This document shows, piece by piece, positions 59,827 to 64,000 of a stretch of 64,000 bases of DNA (position 1 is its first letter; every line of letters begins with the position of its first letter). The DNA is from Enterobacter asburiae (GTDB lineage Bacteria > Pseudomonadota > Gammaproteobacteria > Enterobacterales > Enterobacteriaceae). A program made the position numbers and the translations under genes. The DNA lies in assembly GCF_008080435.1 (NCBI RefSeq), contig NZ_VRKN01000009.1, positions 62,001-126,000 on the forward strand, given 5' to 3'. The notes below the pieces were generated by a model that was given only the letters and a program-made list of their open reading frames with translations, did no database searches and was not told where the DNA came from.

Positions 59827-61007
59827 CGGAAAAGCCGCAGGTCGATTTTGAAGAGGTGGTGAAAGCCAGCGGGATGCCGGTCACGGAAGAGGAGGTGCGC
59901 ACCCGTTTCGATGCCGTTGTAGCCGATGAAGGGCTGATTACCAATACATCCCGTATGTCACCTTTCTGGCGGCTGATTACGGCGATTGTAACCGCACCGG
60001 TGATGTGGCTGAAAGATGCGCTGGTTGCTGTGGTCATGCCCGGTATGTTCGTGGCCACCGCCACCGGGCAGATGCTGCGTCTCCTTGCCTGGGCGGTGAA
60101 CGTCACCCCAAAACCGGCCAGTGCAGCCGAAGGTGTGATCCGCTTCTTCAAGGATGATGTTAAGCAGGCGGTGACGGTTAAAGCCGGCACGGTGATACAG
60201 ACTGAGCGTATTAACGGCAAGGTATACGCCATGACCACCGTCGCTGATGTTACGATCCCCTCCGGCACATCCAGTGCTCTGCTGGAGGTAAAAGCGACAG
60301 GAACGGGGGGAGCGTACAACCTTGCGCCGGGGTATTACCGCATTCTGCCCGTGGCCGTGGACGGTATCAGCCACGTCGCCAGTGAAGAAAACTGGCTGAC
60401 GGTACCGGGGGCGGACGAGGAGAGCGACGACGAGCTGCGCGAACGCTGCCGTAATCAGTTCAATCTGGTCGGAAATTACCATACCGATGCGGTATATCGT
60501 TCGATGATTGCCGGCGTGGCGGGGCTGAGTATTGACAGGATCTTCTTTGAGCATGATGCGCCGCGCGGACCTGGTACCGCCAATGCGTATCTGTTGCTGG
60601 ACAGCGGGGTGGCGTCTGACCCGTTCATTGATGCCGTTAACGACTATATCAACACGCAGGGACATCATGGCCACGGCGATGATATGCAGTGCTTCGCAAT
60701 GCCGGAAACCCGTCACGATCTTGTCGCCACAGTCTGGGTTAAAAACCTGAGCAACCTGAAGCAGGAGCAGCAGGACAACCTCAGAAAGGGTATTGAAAAC
60801 CTTATCCGCTGCGCCTTTCGGGAAAATACCGACTATGACGTTAAGAAGACGTGGCCATACGCGCGCTTTTCCTTCTCACAGCTGGGGCGGGAGATCCACA
60901 AGACGTTTCCGGACACGGACTCGCTGGAATTCTCGCTGAAAGATATCACCAGTGAATTGAGCGTGCCGCGCCTTAACTCACTGACGGTGGAACTACAGGA
61001 TGAGTGA
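59823..61007 (+). CDS. Baseplate J-like wedge protein
   Basis: 394 residues. The family core is LTVPGADEESDDELRERCRN and NYHTDAVYRSMIAGVAGLSI with DRIFFEHDAPRGPGTANAYL. It forms the outer wedge of the baseplate. Overlaps DUF2590 by four and the next gene by eight bases. Confidence 0.9.
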   Translation: MTEKPQVDFEEVVKASGMPVTEEEVRTRFDAVVADEGLITNTSRMSPFWRLITAIVTAPVMWLKDALVAVVMPGMFVATATGQMLRLLAWAVNVTPKPASAAEGVIRFFKDDVKQAVTVKAGTVIQTERINGKVYAMTTVADVTIPSGTSSALLEVKATGTGGAYNLAPGYYRILPVAVDGISHVASEENWLTVPGADEESDDELRERCRNQFNLVGNYHTDAVYRSMIAGVAGLSIDRIFFEHDAPRGPGTANAYLLLDSGVASDPFIDAVNDYINTQGHHGHGDDMQCFAMPETRHDLVATVWVKNLSNLKQEQQDNLRKGIENLIRCAFRENTDYDVKKTWPYARFSFSQLGREIHKTFPDTDSLEFSLKDITSELSVPRLNSLTVELQDE

Positions 61008-61599
61008 TTTTCTTAAAAAGCTGGCCGGCATGGTACTGCCGTCATGGATGAACCAGGGCGAGCCGCAAAAACTTCTGAAAGCGGCGCAGACCTTCTGGGC
61101 GGAGACTTACAGCTGGATAACGTGGCCGCTGCGCCAGTTTGACCCGTTGACCTGCAACGAAACAATACTGGGTCTCATCGCATGGGACAGGGATATCAGC
61201 CGGTTTAACGGTGAACCGCTGAAGCTGTTTCGCCGGCGCGTTGCTTACGCCTTTATGAATGCGGCCGATGCCGGCTCCGTTCAGGGGTTTATCAATATCT
61301 TTGACCGGCTGGGGATCGGCTATGTGGAATTACTGGAGCGTCAGCCGGGGATTGACTGGGACGTGATACTGGTTCGCGTCACCGACAATCAGATCTCAGA
61401 CAACACGCAACTGATGATTCAGATTATCCGCCAGTACGGCCGTACGTGTCGGCGCTATCAGTTTGAGGTGATCACGTCTGAGACGTTAGCCATCCGGGCG
61501 GGATGGGATCAAGGTGAATATTTGGTTTATCCGGCAAGGATTGCCGTCACGGACAGCAGCAGCGGCGCGACATTCAGCGCACGCTTACAGGGAGAGTAG
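61000..61599 (+). CDS. Tail protein I-like (P2 gpI position)
   Basis: 199 residues. FDPLTCNETILGLIAWDRDI, LKLFRRRVAYAFMNAADAGS, VQGFINIFDRLGIGYVELLE are typical of phage tail protein I-type baseplate components. It connects the wedge to the fibre gene that follows three bases later. Confidence 0.85.
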   Translation: MSDFLKKLAGMVLPSWMNQGEPQKLLKAAQTFWAETYSWITWPLRQFDPLTCNETILGLIAWDRDISRFNGEPLKLFRRRVAYAFMNAADAGSVQGFINIFDRLGIGYVELLERQPGIDWDVILVRVTDNQISDNTQLMIQIIRQYGRTCRRYQFEVITSETLAIRAGWDQGEYLVYPARIAVTDSSSGATFSARLQGE

Positions 61600-61602
61600 T
61601 TT

Positions 61603-63720
61603 ATGTCACAGACAGCTATCACGCTGGTATTTGAGCAGTGGAAAGCACAACAGGCTTCAACGGGCGAACCTGTCCTGCTCGATGAGTTTGTTTTCGCCCT
61701 GGTACCGGGGCTTGACCCGGCTTTACCTGTCGATCGCAGCGAAACGTTGCCACCGGCCGCGCAGATTGTTCACCGCGCAGCAGTCGTCCGTAAGGGGGTA
61801 GTGAATGAAAATGCAGTGGTGCATTCGGCGGTGCTGGGTGCAGATGTGGGGGACTTCGTCTTCAACTGGATTGGGCTGATTAACAAGGCCAGCGGTACGC
61901 TGGCGATGATTGTCCATGCACCTGAGCAGCAGAAGCTGAAAACGAAAGAAGGTCAGCAGGGCAACGTGCTGACCCGCTCGTTCCTGATGGAATTCACCGG
62001 CGCACAGACCGAAACGGCTATTAACACGCCGGCAGAGACCTGGCAGATTGACTTTACCGCCCGTATGGCCGGAATGGATGAGCGTCAGCGCCTGGAAAAT
62101 ATTGATATTTATGGTGCCGGTGCGTTTTTCGGGGATGGGTATCTGGTTGGTAAAACGGGGAATCAGTATTTTGTCACGCAAGGGGCGGGATACGTTGCCG
62201 GCCTGCGTGCTCAGCTTGCCGCAAACCAGAATATTACGGTTACAACCAGGCCGGTAAAAGTATGGCTGGATGTTGCCTGGTCCGGGACGTTAACCAGTGA
62301 ATGGAAGGTGCAGAGCAAAATCGTGGTGACTGATAATCTCACTGATTATGCTGAAAATGGCGTGCAACATTACGTCTTTGCCCTGGCGGATATTGATGCC
62401 AGCGGCAACGTCACCGATCTGCGCCCAAAGGGAACGCTTGATAACCAGGCCGCCAGTGATGCGCTGAAAAAACATGAGCAATCGCGTAATCATCCCGACG
62501 CATCAACATCCGCTAAAGGCTTTACGCAATTAAGCAATGCCACTGACAGTGATTCTGAAATCCTTGCTGCAACCCCGAAAGCAGTAAAAACCGTCAGCGA
62601 TAATGTCACGAAACTGGAAAAAAGCCTGGGTACTGCGGCTAAAAAAGACGTTCAGGAAAGCCGCGACGACATTACGCCGGGGCGCGTGCTGGTTAACGGT
62701 GGTGCGCTGGCGTTGCGAACGGTAGCCGCCAGAGCGGGTACGGCAATCGCCGATGCAAGCGCCCTCCCGGCTAACTCTGTGAGCTTCTGTTATGCCGATG
62801 CAGCATTTTCACCGGGCTATGAAGCTACCATTCTTGATGTGGGCGGACTTGGTGGGAATGGCTATCGCGTGCAGTATGCCGCGTCATATGCGGACGGGGG
62901 GAAGCGGCTTAAATTCCGCACCTTAAATGCTGATAATGGCTATTGGGGAAACTGGACTAACGTTCTGACGAATTATGGAGGTGACGTTGACCATCTCAGT
63001 AACGCGAGCTATTACCATATAAACCCGGCTGCATGGCCCGGTGTTGGTACATTTGCAGCCCAATACAGCAACCCGGTAGCGCCTTTCACCATCCCCTTTG
63101 GCCGCGTAACGCCGAAGGGACAATCTCAGTATTTACCAATCATCAAAGGTCTTTCTGCAACAGAAGGATACGGCTTTGGTGCCGCCGTTAGCTTTGGCAT
63201 CCTGCGCTCAGGGAATAATGATTTTGGTAAAGCCGTTATTCATATCATTGGGGATAATGGCAAAAGTGCCATGCTTTCGTTTGATACAGACGGCTTATTT
63301 GCCGTACCCGCCCAGCTTTATAGCGGCGGAACTATTGTTTCTGAGGGTGATATAACTGCGAAAGGGGGGAATATTCACGCCGCTGGGCAGCTTGACTGTG
63401 GTGGGAATATTGTTGCCGGTCAGGGTCTGTATGAGTCAGGCGGTTTAGTCAGGGTTTACTCAAGTAACAACCCGCCGCCCCAGCAGGATTTAAGCCCTTA
63501 TGCAACAGCATCATGGACTATCGCGAACTTCCTGCAAGGGGGGCTTAGGCTGGCATCGGCAGGCGTCGCGACAAACGGAAATAATGATAATGAATTTGCA
63601 TATGCCCCTAACGGAACGGTAGTTACTGCTGTGCAGCAAAAAACGAATTACACGGCGGTACAGTATCGTTCTCTTCAATATAACATCGGCGGAAACTGGT
63701 ACACAGCATGGGTGGCTTAA
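61603..63720 (+). CDS. Tail fibre protein with DUF3751 N-terminus
   Basis: 705 residues. The N-terminal collar (MSQTAITLVFEQWKAQQAST, LLDEFVFALVPGLDP) is the DUF3751 phage tail-collar fibre domain. The middle has FTQLSNATDSDSEILAATPK, AVKTVSDNV repeats. The C-terminal part (YATASWTIANFLQGGLRLAS ... YRSLQYNIGGNWYTAWVA) is the receptor-binding tip. It overlaps the fibre chaperone start at 63720. Confidence 0.9.
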   Translation: MSQTAITLVFEQWKAQQASTGEPVLLDEFVFALVPGLDPALPVDRSETLPPAAQIVHRAAVVRKGVVNENAVVHSAVLGADVGDFVFNWIGLINKASGTLAMIVHAPEQQKLKTKEGQQGNVLTRSFLMEFTGAQTETAINTPAETWQIDFTARMAGMDERQRLENIDIYGAGAFFGDGYLVGKTGNQYFVTQGAGYVAGLRAQLAANQNITVTTRPVKVWLDVAWSGTLTSEWKVQSKIVVTDNLTDYAENGVQHYVFALADIDASGNVTDLRPKGTLDNQAASDALKKHEQSRNHPDASTSAKGFTQLSNATDSDSEILAATPKAVKTVSDNVTKLEKSLGTAAKKDVQESRDDITPGRVLVNGGALALRTVAARAGTAIADASALPANSVSFCYADAAFSPGYEATILDVGGLGGNGYRVQYAASYADGGKRLKFRTLNADNGYWGNWTNVLTNYGGDVDHLSNASYYHINPAAWPGVGTFAAQYSNPVAPFTIPFGRVTPKGQSQYLPIIKGLSATEGYGFGAAVSFGILRSGNNDFGKAVIHIIGDNGKSAMLSFDTDGLFAVPAQLYSGGTIVSEGDITAKGGNIHAAGQLDCGGNIVAGQGLYESGGLVRVYSSNNPPPQQDLSPYATASWTIANFLQGGLRLASAGVATNGNNDNEFAYAPNGTVVTAVQQKTNYTAVQYRSLQYNIGGNWYTAWVA

Positions 63721-64000
63721 TGACGAAGCAATCTGGAGTGTTTAAAAAATATGACCCATTAGATAAGTGGGGGAAATATACCCCGGCGAAGGTAGCTAAA
63801 CTATCGCCGGAGGAACTCGAATTATATTACGTTGCTAAATCACCAGAGGTGAATATCGTTTTCCTGAAAGATGATAACGGCAATGACTGGTATCTGTGGC
63901 TCAAGACGCTTTCACAGGAAACGCTAAAGATATCATTTAACCCTGATACGAAAGAAATTATCCATTTCTCTTATGATGCAAGCGCAATTTTCCCGATTAA
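63720..64000 (+). CDS. Tail fibre assembly protein (partial, cut by window end)
   Basis: The start ATG overlaps the fibre stop as TAATG. The visible 93 codons read MTKQSGVFKKYDPLDKWGKY, TPAKVAKLSPEELELYYVAK, FLKDDNGNDWYLWLKTLSQE, with no stop before 64000. Position and the early DNGNDWY motif suit a tail fibre assembly chaperone. Not identical in type to the Tfa of prophage A. Confidence 0.6.
   Translation, partial: MTKQSGVFKKYDPLDKWGKYTPAKVAKLSPEELELYYVAKSPEVNIVFLKDDNGNDWYLWLKTLSQETLKISFNPDTKEIIHFSYDASAIFPI

Larger units (their letters stand above)
39713..64000. mobile_element. Prophage B, P2 superfamily (HP1/K139-like), right end outside window
   Basis: Integrase and C repressor leftward, cox and replication genes rightward, Ogr-like activator, then portal/terminase leftward and scaffold-capsid-tail rightward: the P2 head-gene arrangement Q-P / O-N-M-L. 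Sheath (DUF2586), tube (DUF2597) and DUF2590 proteins and a lysis cassette between tube and tape measure point to HP1/K139. Insertion is between pheL and the expected raiA. The left limit is inferred from the candidate att site; the fibre chaperone runs off the window. Confidence 0.92.

Overview
The window is chromosomal DNA of a gamma-proteobacterium of the Enterobacteriaceae, most like Enterobacter or a close relative. The evidence is the enterobacterial core order ssrA-smpB-ratA-ratB-bamE-recN-nadK-grpE-corB-ypjD-ffh-rpsP-rimM-trmD-rplS ... yfiB-dgcN-yfiR-yfiL-aroF-tyrA-pheA-pheL, the tmRNA tag ANDENYALAA, and near-identity of these proteins to the E. coli ones as I remember them. Two lineage-specific insertions lie in this core: a DUF2946/PepSY pair between rplS and yfiB, and an SMP-30 family gene between tyrA and pheA.

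The core block (about 18.65-39.67 kb) lies between two prophages. Prophage A (1 to about 18.65 kb, its left end outside the window) is a contractile-tailed phage inserted at the 3' end of ssrA. It runs from capsid cement and major capsid through neck, DUF3383 sheath-like protein, tube, tail chaperones, tape measure with a lytic transglycosylase domain, baseplate, spike, and fibre with its chaperone. Then come two small HTH proteins, an HTH-metallopeptidase gene with an unknown upstream partner, and an SOS-controlled dinI-like gene beside ssrA. Two AT-richer secreted-protein genes of moron type sit inside the baseplate cluster.

Prophage B (about 39.7 kb to beyond 64 kb) belongs to the P2 superfamily. 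Its DUF2586/DUF2597/DUF2590 tail proteins point to the HP1/K139 branch. It lies between pheL and the place where raiA is expected. The order is integrase and C-type repressor (leftward), cox, a small early operon ending in a TOPRIM/helicase replication protein, a membrane-coiled-coil moron, Ogr-like activator, portal and terminase (leftward), then scaffold, capsid, small terminase, head and tail completion, sheath, tube, lysis cassette, tape measure, baseplate and fibre (rightward). The fibre chaperone is cut by the window end.

The core genes cover trans-translation and its SmpB partner, outer-membrane assembly (BamE), SOS repair (RecN), NAD kinase, heat shock (GrpE with a clear sigma-32 promoter), SRP targeting (Ffh), the rpsP-rimM-trmD-rplS translation operon, the YfiBNR cyclic-di-GMP system, and aromatic amino acid synthesis with its regulation (TyrR boxes before aroF, the pheL attenuator before pheA).

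Points for a second look are: clear -1 frameshift sites in the tail-chaperone genes of both prophages; an HTH-ImmA/IrrE module with a partner and tandem 12-bp repeats; two periplasmic morons; a two-helix coiled-coil moron with an unusual inverted repeat upstream; matching 10-bp-phased CCTA triplets at the att side and at the early promoter of prophage B; a core-like inverted repeat with a 7-bp centre; and a probable CTG start for corB.
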